Notes: generated by a model from the letters alone, not told the origin. DNA of 64,000 nucleotides from Streptomyces sioyaensis (GCF_004122735.1 NZ_SDIF01000012.1:47580-111579), one strand, 5' to 3'. Shown: positions 1 to 8,865, numbered from the stretch's first letter. Numbers and translations are program-made.

Positions 1-290
1 TCCCAGTCGGCGGGGGCGAGACCCGCGTCGGCGACGGCGTGCCGGGCGGCGAGGAGGGCCATGGCGACGAAGCGGTCGAGTCGCCAGGCGGCTTTCCGGC
101 CGACCAGGCGCGCGGTGTCGAAGTCCGGCACCTGGCAGGAGATGTCCACCGGCAGGCCCGCCAGCCCCGGGTCCCGGGTGGCGGTGGACCGGCCGGTGAG
201 CAGCCCCTCCCAGGTGGCCCGGGCGCCGATGCCGGCCGGGCTGACGACGCCCAGGCCGGTGACGGCGACCTCGCGGCAGGGTCCGGACAT
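1..290 (-). CDS. Beta-ketoacyl synthase, N-terminal part (cut by window edge)
   Basis: The first ~96 residues of a ketosynthase are visible; the rest lies beyond the left edge. The N-terminus reads VAVTGLGVVSPAG followed by a WEGLLTGRS segment, the usual opening of FabF-like and polyketide KS proteins. The active-site Cys and two His residues are outside the window. The ATG overlaps the stop of the upstream carrier-protein gene (ATGA), so the pair is translationally coupled and the KS probably extends acyl chains on that carrier. The N-terminal part alone cannot separate a type II PKS ketosynthase from a fatty-acid KAS II. Confidence 0.88.
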   Translation of the reverse strand, partial: MSGPCREVAVTGLGVVSPAGIGARATWEGLLTGRSTATRDPGLAGLPVDISCQVPDFDTARLVGRKAAWRLDRFVAMALLAARHAVADAGLAPADW

Positions 291-553
291 CAGCTGCTGC
301 TGTTCGGTGCGGCCGTCAGGGCCTGTTCGGCCTCGGCCCGGTCCATGAGCGCCGCCAGCCCGTCGATGGTCGTGTGCAAGGGCACGTCGTCCAGGGAGAT
401 GCCGGTCCGTTCCTGGAGCATCAGGCCCATCTCGACCAGGGCGAGGGAATCCAGGCCCAGTTCCTCGAAGGTGCGCTCGGGGGTGACGTCGGCCGGGTCG
501 AGGTCGAAGGTTTCGGTGAGGGTGGTGGTGATCAGTTCGGTACTGGTGGGCAC
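290..553 (-). CDS. Acyl carrier protein
   Basis: An 87-residue free carrier protein. It has the 4'-phosphopantetheine attachment motif LGLDSLALVEMG, with the modified Ser in DSL, inside a four-helix ACP-sized domain. The start is a GTG (VPTSTEL) preceded by AAGGAG at good spacing. The frame stays open upstream but lacks a ribosome site and has an arginine/proline-rich, non-protein-like translation. The stop overlaps the ketosynthase start, so the two form a minimal KS/ACP pair. About 270 bases between this gene and the MFS gene hold no convincing gene and may carry the KS/ACP promoter. Confidence 0.9.
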   Translation of the reverse strand: MPTSTELITTTLTETFDLDPADVTPERTFEELGLDSLALVEMGLMLQERTGISLDDVPLHTTIDGLAALMDRAEAEQALTAAPNSSS

Positions 554-824
554 GGAGGGCTCCTTCGGTGGAGGGGGTGGCGCCGGCCGCGGGCCCCGGG
601 CGCGGTGTCGTCCGGGCGAGGGACGCCGGTGGGGACCGCCCTCGCGCGCCGGTACGCGGGGGCGCGGGCGCGCCGGGCCGTGCGGGTGCGGACGGGGGTG
701 CGGCATCGCGGCTCCAGACAGGCGGGCGGCACCGGGGCGGTGCGCGGAGGTCGGTCGCGCGCCTTCCACTGTCGCCGACCGTGTCCTTCGGCACCGGGCA
801 TGAAGGCACCTCCGAACGAGTGGC

Positions 825-2450
825 TTATCGCTCCGCGGCGCCGGGGGTTCGTCCCTGGTCCGCGACCATGGCGCGCGGAGCCGGCGGTGTGGCGCGGCGG
901 GCGTCATGGGGGCGGGGCGGCCGGCCGAGCCAGCGGGCGGCCGCCGCGGCGGTGAGCAGGGTGACGGCTCCGGCGACGACGGCGGTGAGCGTCATCGCGT
1001 CGGTGAAGGCGCTCCGGGCGGCGGACAGCACGCCGGCGCGCAGCGCTGGGGGCAGGTGCCGCGCCTGTTCGGGGACGGACAGCATGCTGTGTTCGGCCGC
1101 CGCGGTCACCGGCGCGGGGGCGTGCAGACCGGTCAGGGACGTACTGAGCCGGGAGGTGAAGACGGCCGCGAGCAGGGAGCCCTGGACCGCCACGCCGAGG
1201 GCGGAGCCGACCTGGCGGGTGGCGTCGTTGATGGCCGATCCGAGTCCGGCCCGTTCGGTGGCGACCGAGCCCATCACCGATTCGGTGGCCGCTGCCGCGA
1301 CCAGTCCCGCGCCGACGCCGGCGACCAGCTGGAAGACCGCGCAGTGCGGGTAGCCGGAGTCGGGGGTGGTGGTCGCCAGGACGGCGAAGCCGGCCGTGAC
1401 GAGGGTCAGGCCGGCGACGACGGGGACCCGGCCGCCCAGCCGGGTCCGCAGGGGCACGGCGCACACCGCGCCGAGGGCCAGTCCGCCCGGCAGCGGCAGC
1501 GTCCGCAGGCCGGCCTGCCAGGGGCTGAAGCCCAGCACCCCCTGGAGATAGAGGGTCAGCACGAACAGCGCCCCGAACATGGCGAAGGACATCAACGCCA
1601 GGGCAGCCGCCGCCACTCCGATGCCCGGCACCCGCAGCAGGTACAGCGGCAGCATCGGGGCGGGCGTGCGCAGTTGCCGGGCGACGAACGCGGCCAGCAG
1701 CAGCGCGGCGGCGGCGAATCCGGTCAGGGCCGCCGGGCTGGTCCAGCCGCGGTGCGGGCTTTCGGTGATGGCCCACACCAGCGCCAGCAGCCCCGCGGCG
1801 GACAGCGCGGCACCGGGCACGTCGAAGCCCGCGCGCCGCACCGTACGGGACTCGGGTACCAGCGCCAGGGCGAGGACGACGATGACGCCGGCCAGGGGCA
1901 GATTGATCCAGAAGGCGGCGCGCCAGGAGAAGTGCTCCACCAGCCAGCCCCCGATGACCGGACCGCACAGTCCCCCCATCCCGCCGACCGCGGCCCATGC
2001 GGCGATCGCCCGGCTGCGCAGCCGGGGTTCGGGAAACAGGTGGTGCAGGACCGCCAGGGTGGCCGGCATCAGCAGCGCGGCCCCGGCCCCCATGACGCAG
2101 CGCGCGGCGATCACCTGCCACGGGTGTCCGGCCAGCGCACCGCCCAGCGAGGCGCCCGCGCAGACGGTCACGCCGCAGACGAAGGAGCGCCGCCGGCCCC
2201 AGGCGTCGGTGAAGGCGCCCACGGCCAGCACCGTTCCGCCCAGGACCAGGGCATAGCCGTCCACGATCCACTGCACCTGCGCGGTGGAGGTGTCGAGGTC
2301 GCCCTGGAGGTCGGGGACGGCGACATTGAGGACGGTCAGATCCAGGCCGAGCATGAACAGGCCGAGGCACACCACGGCGGCCGCGCCCGCACGCCGGGCG
2401 GGCCCGGCCGTCCGAGTGGCCGTCATGCCGTCCGGCCGAGTGGCCGTCAT
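825..2450 (-). CDS. MFS drug-efflux transporter, EmrB/QacA (14-TM) type
   Basis: A 541-residue membrane protein of the 14-helix drug:H+ antiporter family. Motif A-like GAFTDAWGRRRSFV follows helix 2, and the conserved DLTVLNVAVPDLQ and WIVDGYALVL segments lie in helices 1-2. Its ATG overlaps the stop of the upstream thioesterase (ATGA); a second in-frame ATG sits eight codons later after a short MTATR repeat, so either may be used. Its place between thioesterase and KS/ACP suggests that it exports the cluster's product, which would also give self-resistance. Confidence 0.9.
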   Translation of the reverse strand: MTATRPDGMTATRTAGPARRAGAAAVVCLGLFMLGLDLTVLNVAVPDLQGDLDTSTAQVQWIVDGYALVLGGTVLAVGAFTDAWGRRRSFVCGVTVCAGASLGGALAGHPWQVIAARCVMGAGAALLMPATLAVLHHLFPEPRLRSRAIAAWAAVGGMGGLCGPVIGGWLVEHFSWRAAFWINLPLAGVIVVLALALVPESRTVRRAGFDVPGAALSAAGLLALVWAITESPHRGWTSPAALTGFAAAALLLAAFVARQLRTPAPMLPLYLLRVPGIGVAAAALALMSFAMFGALFVLTLYLQGVLGFSPWQAGLRTLPLPGGLALGAVCAVPLRTRLGGRVPVVAGLTLVTAGFAVLATTTPDSGYPHCAVFQLVAGVGAGLVAAAATESVMGSVATERAGLGSAINDATRQVGSALGVAVQGSLLAAVFTSRLSTSLTGLHAPAPVTAAAEHSMLSVPEQARHLPPALRAGVLSAARSAFTDAMTLTAVVAGAVTLLTAAAAARWLGRPPRPHDARRATPPAPRAMVADQGRTPGAAER

Positions 2451-3262
2451 GCCGTCGCCACGGGGGGTTCGATGACGGTGCCGAGGACGCCGGTGAGGTG
2501 GTCGACCAGCGCCTTCGCCGACGTCTGCAGATAGCCGTGCCCGCCGGGGAAGAGCTGCGCGGAGGCCGGGGTGGTGACCAGGTCGTTCCAGGCCCGGAGC
2601 TGGCGCAGACCGGTGACCGGGTCCAGCTCGCCGCCGTAGAGGGCCAGGGGCACCCGGAGCGGCGGTTCCGGATGGTGCCGGTAGTGCAGGAGCAGCAGCA
2701 GGTCGGCCAGTAGCGGGGTGCAGGCCGCGGCCATCAGGCGGGCATCGGCGAGCAGTTGCTCGGGAATCGGGCCGACGAGTTCGCGAAGTCCGGCAAGACC
2801 GGCTGTCAGGCGCGGCGGCAGGTCCGCGCTGTAGGCGTCGAGATGCGGCGCCGACAGGGAGGACACCGCCAGCAGCGCGGGCGGGCGGCCATGGGTGCGC
2901 CGCAGGTGGCGGGTCGCCTCGTAGGCCAGCAGCGCGCCCGCGCTGTGGCCGAAGACCGCGAAGGGCCGGGGGTCGGTCCAGTCGTCGAGCACCGCGGCGA
3001 GCCGGGCGCTCAGATACGCGGGATCGGTCAGCGACGGTTCCCCGGCGCGGGTGCCGCGGCCGGGCAGCGCCACGGAACACAGCTCGATCCAGGGCGGCAG
3101 CAGGGGCACCCACCGCAGATAGCAGTCCGGGCCGGCGCCGGCGGGCGGCAGGGCGTACAGACGCAGCGAGGCCTGCGGACGGGCGGCCAGCACGACGCGT
3201 TCCGGCACCGCCGTCGCCGCGGCCGGCACCGACGTCGACTCTTGTGTGAAACCGACACCCAC
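2447..3262 (-). CDS. Type II thioesterase (editing, alpha/beta hydrolase)
   Basis: A 271-residue discrete thioesterase of the TEII class, which removes misprimed acyl groups from carrier proteins. The nucleophile elbow is FGHSAGA (Ser107). A GGELDPV segment supplies the likely acid and GGHGYL the His. The opening LYALPPAGAGPDCYLRW is typical of stand-alone TEs of PKS and NRPS clusters. The start is a GTG. It is the first gene of a minus-strand operon with the MFS gene, next to the KS/ACP genes, which supports a polyketide-type cluster continuing to the left. Confidence 0.88.
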   Translation of the reverse strand: MGVGFTQESTSVPAAATAVPERVVLAARPQASLRLYALPPAGAGPDCYLRWVPLLPPWIELCSVALPGRGTRAGEPSLTDPAYLSARLAAVLDDWTDPRPFAVFGHSAGALLAYEATRHLRRTHGRPPALLAVSSLSAPHLDAYSADLPPRLTAGLAGLRELVGPIPEQLLADARLMAAACTPLLADLLLLLHYRHHPEPPLRVPLALYGGELDPVTGLRQLRAWNDLVTTPASAQLFPGGHGYLQTSAKALVDHLTGVLGTVIEPPVATA

Positions 3263-3707
3263 GACTCACGCCCTTCGCCTCGCGCTTCACCGGTTGGCCG
3301 CTCCGGTCCCGCGCCGCCGGCCGCCCCGGCGGGGCCGCGCGCGGCCGTGCGGCCGGGCGGCCCGGCGCCACGGCCCGCCGGCCGACGGGCCCGGGCAGCC
3401 CCGGACCGATGCCCACGCCGACCCTGCACTCCCCCGCCCGCTCACTCCACACACCACGCACGGCGCCGGCCCTGTCTGACACCAACGGCGGCAGCCGTTC
3501 GCCGTCAGCGGGCGCCGGTCCCGGGGGTGCGGGACACGTCGCACCGGGCCGCTGTGCACCGTCCGTTCAGGGCCGCCGCCCCCTACCCCTAGTACTTCAG
3601 AGCCAGGCCGGAAGTGCGCTCCGCGGCGGGACGTGGACCAACCCATGCGCTTCATAGCGTCCTCTCGGAAGCCACGACCGGCTTCCGTGACGGAAGGACC
3701 GATCTTC
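3263..3707. other. Non-coding divergent promoter region
   Basis: About 445 bases between the divergent thioesterase and hydrolase genes. I see no credible gene: open frames here have arginine/proline-rich translations and no ribosome site. It should contain both divergent promoters, but I cannot assign -35/-10 boxes with confidence. Confidence 0.6.
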
Positions 3708-4676
3708 ATGGCGTCCCGCCCGCGCAGCGGACGACTGCTGCGCACCCTGCTCGCCGCGCTCGTGGCCGCCTCGGTGGCCGTGCCCGTGTCCGGCGCGGCC
3801 CGCCCCGCGGCCGTCCCGGCGCCCGCACCGGTGGCCCTCGCCCCGTTGCGGGACGCCGGCCCCGGCGCGCTCGCCGAGCGGTATGCCGTCAACCGTGCCG
3901 GAATCCGCGCGGCGGCCCGGATGGCGGACGGGCACGGTGACCGGGAACGGGCCCGTGCGCTGCGCCGGATGGCCGGCCCGGCGCGGCAGTTCCTCTCCTT
4001 CGACGGGCGGGGCGGGGGCCGTACCGCCGAGGTCTTCGGCGATCTGGCGCGGGCCGAGCGGATCGCCGTCCTCGTGCCGGGCTCGGACACCAACCTCGAC
4101 ACCTATGCACGGTTCCAGGCCGGCGCGACGGCGCTCCGGCGGACGCTCGACGACCGGTCCGCCGTGATCGCCTGGCTCGGGTACGAGACGCCGGGCACGG
4201 TGAGTCCCGAGGTGCTCACGCCCGGCCGCGCGGCATCGGCCGCCCCGCAACTCCGCTCGTTCCTCGGCGAGATGGCGGCGCTGCGGCCCTCGGCCCGGAT
4301 CTCCGTGCTGTGTCACTCCTACGGTTCGGTGGTCTGCGGCCGCGCCGCGCCGGGGCTGGAGGTGGCGGACCTCGTGCTGTACGGCAGCCCCGGCGCCGGG
4401 GTCGGCAGCGCTGCGGCCCTGCACACCCGGGCGACCATATGGGCCGGCCGGGGCGCGGGCGACTGGATCGCCCAGGTGCCGCACGGTCAGCTGGACCTCC
4501 CGTTCACCACGCTCGGGCTGGGCGCCGATCCGGTCTCGGACGCCTTCGGGGCCCGGGTCTTCGCGGCGGGGACCGGCGGCCACAGCGACTATCTCCGGCC
4601 CGGATCCGTCGCCCTGCGGAACATCGCCCGGATCGTCTCCGGCCGGGCTCCGTCCGGGGAGGGCCGTGATGCGTGA
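3708..4676 (+). CDS. Secreted alpha/beta hydrolase (DUF1023-like)
   Basis: A 322-residue protein with an Arg-rich n-region, a hydrophobic stretch (LLRTLLAALVAASVAVPVSG) and an Ala cleavage area, so it is probably exported. The hydrolase part has VLVPGSDTNLDTY, typical of the actinobacterial DUF1023 family, and the nucleophile motif CHSYGS. A late GTGGHSDY supplies a plausible catalytic His. The ATG is preceded by GGAAGGA, which favours it over an upstream in-frame ATG. It overlaps the following acyltransferase gene by a few bases, so the two are co-expressed. The substrate is unknown. Confidence 0.85.
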   Translation: MASRPRSGRLLRTLLAALVAASVAVPVSGAARPAAVPAPAPVALAPLRDAGPGALAERYAVNRAGIRAAARMADGHGDRERARALRRMAGPARQFLSFDGRGGGRTAEVFGDLARAERIAVLVPGSDTNLDTYARFQAGATALRRTLDDRSAVIAWLGYETPGTVSPEVLTPGRAASAAPQLRSFLGEMAALRPSARISVLCHSYGSVVCGRAAPGLEVADLVLYGSPGAGVGSAAALHTRATIWAGRGAGDWIAQVPHGQLDLPFTTLGLGADPVSDAFGARVFAAGTGGHSDYLRPGSVALRNIARIVSGRAPSGEGRDA

Positions 4677-5883
4677 GCTCGCCCGGCGGATCGCCGCCGC
4701 CACTCCGGACGGCCGGGACCGTGGGGTCGACGCCCTGCGGGCGCTCGCCATCCTGGGTGTGGTGCTCGGGCACTGGCTGGTGACCGCCCTCGTCACCGAC
4801 AGCGGCGCCGTGCACGGCGCCAGCCCGCTGCACACCATGCCGCAACTCACCCCCGTCTCCTGGGTCTTCCAGACCCTGGCGGTCTTCTTTCTGGTCGGCG
4901 GCCGGATGGCGGCAACGAGTCATGTCGCGGCCCGCGCCCGGGGCGAGAGGTACGGGCGGTGGCTCGGCGCTCGGACGGCCCGGCTGTTCCGGCCGGTGGC
5001 GGCCGTCCTGGTGCTCTGGTGCGTGGTGGTGGTCGCCCTGCTCGCCTCCGGGGCCGGCCTGGAGACCGTTCGCACCCTGGGCACGCTCGCGTGGTCCCCG
5101 CTCTGGTTCCTGCTGGTCTTCCTCGCGCTGACGGCGGCGACCCCGTTGGTCGCCCGGCTGCACCCGCTGTGGCCGCTGGCCGTCGTCCTCCATATCGACC
5201 TGCTCCGCTTCGGGTTGGGGGGTCCGGAGTGGCTCGGCTGGCTCAATGTGCCGGCGGGCTGGCTGGTTCCGTACTGTCTGGGCGCGGCCTGGGCACGCGG
5301 CCGCCTGGGCGGCCGGTCGACCGGCTGGGCGCTGCTGCTCGGTGGCGGCGCCGCCACCTTCGGACTCGTCGGATGGGCCGGGTATCCGGCCGCCATGGTC
5401 GGGGTGCCGGGCGCCGGGATATCCAATCTCAACCCGCCCACCCTCGCGGTCGTCACGTTCGGCCTGGCCCAGTGCGGGGCGGCTCTGCTGCTGCTCGGTC
5501 CGCTCCGGCAGGTCCTCCAACGCCCCCTGGTCTGGGCGCCGGTGGCGCTGCTGAACCTGTCGGCGATGACCGTCTTCCTGTGGCACCAGACCGCGATGAT
5601 GGCGGTCACCGCGCTCGGCCTGCTCGCGGGCCGGCCGCTCCCCGGCCTGCACACCGCCCCCGACGGAGCCTCGTGGGTGCTGGCCCGGCTGGCCTGGCTG
5701 CCGGTGTTCGGGGTGGCGCTGCTGGTGTGCGGGGCCGCGTTCCGTGCGTACGAGCAGGGCCGTGCGGGGCGGCGCGGCCACGCCCGGGCCGTGCCCGAGC
5801 GGCGGACCGCCCTGTCGGCGGCCGGCCGGTGCCCAGGGCTTGTACCAGGGGTCAGGGTCGGAAAGCCGCGGGCCCGGTCATGA
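4669..5883 (+). CDS. Membrane acyltransferase, acyltransferase-3 family
   Basis: About 404 residues with roughly ten hydrophobic segments. The opening RGVDALRALAILGVVLGHWL is the family signature, with the conserved His in the first helix. Such enzymes acylate sugars or other exported molecules at the membrane. The start overlaps the stop of the hydrolase gene; a GTG directly before the ATG could also be used. The C-terminal ~45 residues are Arg-rich and unlike the family, and their coding sequence includes part of a short dispersed repeat (see 5855-5896). The real substrate cannot be read from sequence. Confidence 0.85.
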   Translation: MRELARRIAAATPDGRDRGVDALRALAILGVVLGHWLVTALVTDSGAVHGASPLHTMPQLTPVSWVFQTLAVFFLVGGRMAATSHVAARARGERYGRWLGARTARLFRPVAAVLVLWCVVVVALLASGAGLETVRTLGTLAWSPLWFLLVFLALTAATPLVARLHPLWPLAVVLHIDLLRFGLGGPEWLGWLNVPAGWLVPYCLGAAWARGRLGGRSTGWALLLGGGAATFGLVGWAGYPAAMVGVPGAGISNLNPPTLAVVTFGLAQCGAALLLLGPLRQVLQRPLVWAPVALLNLSAMTVFLWHQTAMMAVTALGLLAGRPLPGLHTAPDGASWVLARLAWLPVFGVALLVCGAAFRAYEQGRAGRRGHARAVPERRTALSAAGRCPGLVPGVRVGKPRARS

Positions 5884-5896
5884 CCCATCGGACAGG
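5883..5896. repeat. Copy 1 of a dispersed CATCGGACAGG-containing motif
   Basis: The 14-base sequence ACCCATCGGACAGG recurs exactly at 59477-59490, and its core CATCGGACAGG also occurs at 33241-33251. Just upstream, GGGTCGGAAAG (5855-5865) is the reverse complement of a sequence at 59463-59473. All three copies lie at gene borders. It could be a regulator site or the worn end of a small mobile element. Confidence 0.5.
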
Positions 5897-5912
5897 CCCT
5901 AAAGTGGTTCAC

Positions 5913-7229
5913 ATGATCACGGGGGGCGTGAAGGGCGGGGAACCGCGGTGGCGGGCGGCGCTGTTGGCGGTGCCGCGTACGCTGCGCGACGATCTGTGGA
6001 CGGCGGCGGCCGATCCGCTGCCGAGGTTGAGCAGGCCCCGTCTGCTGGCCCGGCTGCCGCATGCGGTGATCGGTGTGCTCGCTTATGCGACAGCCATCCT
6101 CACCACGGACTTCCTCACCCATACCTACCGGCTGGTGCCGGGCCTGGCGCTGCTGCTCGCGCTCTGCCAGTCCGGCGCACTGCTCGCGGCCATGTTCCGT
6201 CCGGTACCGGCCTGGTGGGTGTCGACGGCCGCGATGGTCGGCGCGGCCTTCGCCGCTCAGCGCAGCCTCCCCTGGGAGGTGGGCTTCCCCTGGACCGAAC
6301 CCGGCATGCTCGCGCAGGCCGCGACGGCGTTCCTGCTGGCGCTGCGGGTACGCCCCCGGGTCGCAGCCGAGGCGTTGGGGGTCAACGTCCTGGCCGGGCT
6401 GGTCTGCCTGATGTTCCTCGGCCGGGGTCAGCACGAAAATCTGACGCAGGCGGTTTCGCTCCTGATCATCGCGACGGTCCTGGGCGCCGCACTGCGCGGC
6501 CGCCGGGTGGCCCGTACCCAGCTCGTCGCGCAGGAGGAGCTCACCGCCGAGGAGCGGGCCCGGCGCACCCTGCTGGAGGAGCGCAACCGGATCGCCCGGG
6601 AGCTGCACGACGTGGTCGCCCACCACATGTCCGTGATCTCCATCCAGGCGCAGGTCGCGCCGCATCTCGTCGAGCACCCCACCGACGAGCTGACCGAGAA
6701 CCTCGCGGGCATCCGTCAGAACGCCGTCGACGCGCTGACCGAACTCCGGCGGGTGCTGGGCGTGTTGCGCTCCGAGGATCCCTCGGCGGAGGGCGTGCGG
6801 CACGCCCCGCAGCCCACCCTCAGCCGGCTGGAGGAACTGATCGCCAATGTGACGGCGGCCGGACTCACCGTCACCACCGAGACCACCGGCGAGCCGCACG
6901 CGCTGTCGCCGGGGGCCGAGCTGTCCGCGTTCCGCATCGTCCAGGAGGCACTGAGCAACGCGATGCGGCACGCGCCCGGGGCAACGGTGCGGGTCCAGCT
7001 CGGCTACGGGCCCGACGACCTCACCCTCCGTGTCACCAACACCGCGCCGGACGGGCCGGCCCCGCCCTCCCCCGGCTCCGGACACGGACTGCTGGGCATG
7101 CGCGAACGCACGGCCATGCTCGGCGGCGAACTGGCCGCCGGCCGGACCCCGGACGGCGGCTACGAAGTGACCGCCCTGCTGCCCGCCCCTGCGAGAACAC
7201 CGGCCGACGCCGGCGAGGACACCCCATGA
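5913..7229 (+). CDS. Sensor histidine kinase, NarL/DesK type
   Basis: About 438 residues. The N-terminal half has several hydrophobic helices (about residues 45-190), then a dimerisation/phosphoacceptor region with the H-box ARELHDVVAHHMSVI (His232), then a HATPase domain with EALSNAMRHA (N box) and GSGHGLLGMRERT (G box). This is the HisKA_3 class that pairs with NarL-type regulators. The ATG at MITGGV is chosen; a GTG five codons later is an alternative. The gene overlaps the response regulator by four bases, so the two form one two-component system. The signal is unknown. Confidence 0.9.
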   Translation: MITGGVKGGEPRWRAALLAVPRTLRDDLWTAAADPLPRLSRPRLLARLPHAVIGVLAYATAILTTDFLTHTYRLVPGLALLLALCQSGALLAAMFRPVPAWWVSTAAMVGAAFAAQRSLPWEVGFPWTEPGMLAQAATAFLLALRVRPRVAAEALGVNVLAGLVCLMFLGRGQHENLTQAVSLLIIATVLGAALRGRRVARTQLVAQEELTAEERARRTLLEERNRIARELHDVVAHHMSVISIQAQVAPHLVEHPTDELTENLAGIRQNAVDALTELRRVLGVLRSEDPSAEGVRHAPQPTLSRLEELIANVTAAGLTVTTETTGEPHALSPGAELSAFRIVQEALSNAMRHAPGATVRVQLGYGPDDLTLRVTNTAPDGPAPPSPGSGHGLLGMRERTAMLGGELAAGRTPDGGYEVTALLPAPARTPADAGEDTP

Positions 7230-7897
7230 CGACCATCCGTGTACTGATCGCCGACGACCAGATGATGGTCCGCCAGGGCTTCACCGTGCTGCTCAACGCC
7301 GAACCGGGGATCGAGGTCGTCGGCCAGGCCGTGGACGGCCTCGACGCCGTCGCCAAGACCGCCGAACTCGCCCCGGACGTCGTCCTGATGGACGTCCGGA
7401 TGCCCCGGCTCGGCGGCATCGAGGCCACCCGCCGCCTCACCGAACCGGCCGGCGCCACCGTCAAGGTCCTCGTCCTGACCACCTTCGACCTCGATGAGTA
7501 CGTGTACGAGGCGCTGCGCGCGGGCGCCTCCGGCTTCCTGCTCAAGGACGCCTCGGCGGCCGAACTCGCCCAGGCGGTACGGGTGGTGGCGGCCGGCGAC
7601 GCCCTGCTCGCCCCGAACATCACCAAGCGCCTGATCGCCGAGTTCTCCCGGGTGACCAGCGCCCCGCGCGCCCCGCTCAAGGACCGGGTCGGCGATCTGA
7701 CGGAACGGGAGACCGAGGTGCTGTCACTGATCGCCCAGGGCCTGTCGAACGGCGAGATCGCGGAGCGTCTGGTGGTGGCGGAGCAGACCGTGAAGAGCCA
7801 TGTGGGCCGCATCCTGGTCAAGCTGGGCCTGCGCGACCGGACGCAGGCCGCCGTCTTCGCCTACGAGACGGGGCTGATCCGCCCGGCCGGATACTGA
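7226..7897 (+). CDS. Response regulator, NarL/LuxR family
   Basis: A 223-residue regulator. The receiver domain has IADDQMMVRQG, the phosphorylated Asp56 in VLMDVRMP, the switch Thr in VLTTFD and the Lys in LKDAS. A linker leads to a LuxR-type HTH (LTERETEVLSLIAQGLSNGEIAERL). The ATG overlaps the kinase stop (ATGA). Kinases and regulators of this arrangement in Streptomyces often sense cell-envelope stress, but nothing here fixes the target genes. Confidence 0.93.
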   Translation: MTTIRVLIADDQMMVRQGFTVLLNAEPGIEVVGQAVDGLDAVAKTAELAPDVVLMDVRMPRLGGIEATRRLTEPAGATVKVLVLTTFDLDEYVYEALRAGASGFLLKDASAAELAQAVRVVAAGDALLAPNITKRLIAEFSRVTSAPRAPLKDRVGDLTERETEVLSLIAQGLSNGEIAERLVVAEQTVKSHVGRILVKLGLRDRTQAAVFAYETGLIRPAGY

Positions 7898-7958
7898 GCG
7901 GCCGCCGGCAAGGCGCGGCCCCGGGAGCGCGCGGACGGGCACGGCGGGCATCGGGGAG

Positions 7959-8726
7959 CTAGAGCCGGAAGGAGTCGGCCAGCGTGTCGATCTGCGCGGT
8001 GAGCAGGGTCGGTGCGCGGTGCCCCATCCCGGCGTACTGGCCCGACACCTCCAGACCGACCGTGCCGTGCAGCTGCGACCAGGCCAGCACCGTTCCGGCG
8101 AGGGCGGTGCCCGCCGCCTTGCCGTGCGCCGGCAGTCCGGTGTGCTGCGCCACCCAGTCGGCGACGCCGTCGTCCTTGCGTACCCACGCGGCCATCTCGG
8201 CGACGACCGGCCGGAGCGCCTCGGCGGGCTCACCGGCGGCGAACACCTTGAGGAACGGCCCCAGGACGGCCCGCGCGCGCTGGAGCGTGTCGGGCGGCGC
8301 CGCGTAACCGGGGAGCGGCGTTCCCTGGATCAGGAGGTAGCGGTGCGGCTGCGCGACGGCCCAGCTCCGGTAGGCGCCGGCGAGGGCATGCAGGGTGGCC
8401 CGCGCGTCCCCGGCCGCGGCCCCGTCGGCCTGCCCGATGGCCTGCGCCACATCGTCGTAGGCGTCCCGGATGAGTTCGCCCAGTAGATCGTCCCGGCCGG
8501 CGAAGTAGCGGTAGAGGGCCGGCCCGGACAGGCCCATGTCCTTGGCGATCCGGGTGAGCGCCACAGCCTGGACGCCGCCCTCGGCGAGCTGCTGCAACGC
8601 GGCCGTCTTGATCTCCGCACGGTTCTGCTCGCGGTAGCGCGCGCGGGGGCTTCGTACCTCGGCGGCCATGTTCTCCTCCTGCGTCGCGGGGCGGCGGACG
8701 GCCTTGGGTGAGCGGTCCTCGCTCAT
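7959..8726 (-). CDS. TetR-family repressor (WHG-type C-terminal domain)
   Basis: About 255 residues. The N-terminal HTH includes ALTRIAKDMGLSGPALYRYFAGRDDLL. The C-terminal part is of the WHG/TetR-13-like kind, with AWSQLHGTVGLEVSGQY near the end. The ATG at MSEDRS is preferred because GAAGGAG lies eight bases upstream; a GTG three codons earlier sits too close to that site. It is divergent from an NAD-dependent epimerase-like gene with a palindrome between them, the classic layout for a repressor of its neighbour and itself. Confidence 0.9.
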   Translation of the reverse strand: MSEDRSPKAVRRPATQEENMAAEVRSPRARYREQNRAEIKTAALQQLAEGGVQAVALTRIAKDMGLSGPALYRYFAGRDDLLGELIRDAYDDVAQAIGQADGAAAGDARATLHALAGAYRSWAVAQPHRYLLIQGTPLPGYAAPPDTLQRARAVLGPFLKVFAAGEPAEALRPVVAEMAAWVRKDDGVADWVAQHTGLPAHGKAAGTALAGTVLAWSQLHGTVGLEVSGQYAGMGHRAPTLLTAQIDTLADSFRL

Positions 8727-8743
8727 CGTAGCCACTCCTTCAG

Positions 8744-8777
8744 TTGCAATGGACCATCGCTAGAGTTATGGTCTCTA
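8744..8777 (+). promoter_or_regulatory. Promoter with overlapping palindromic operator
   Basis: A TTGCAA box (8744-8749) is followed after 17 bases by TATGGT (8767-8772), a plausible sigma-70-like promoter for the rightward epimerase gene. The inverted repeat TAGAG-N7-CTCTA (8761-8777) covers the -10 box, a position where bound TetR would block RNA polymerase. Assignment to this TetR is inferred from position. Confidence 0.55.
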
Positions 8778-8865
8778 ACAGAAGTGAGGGAGGCAAGCGG
8801 GAACCTGCCGCACCACCCTCTCCCTGATCCGATGCAGCCCGCCGCCCCGCAGAGAAGGAATCGCC

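Noticed and set aside
825..3485. A single 886-codon minus-strand frame joining the MFS and upstream sequence
   Set aside because: Only the part from 2450 down looks like protein; upstream it overlaps the thioesterase in another frame and has Arg/Pro-rich, non-protein-like translation. The MFS starts at the ATG overlapping the thioesterase stop.
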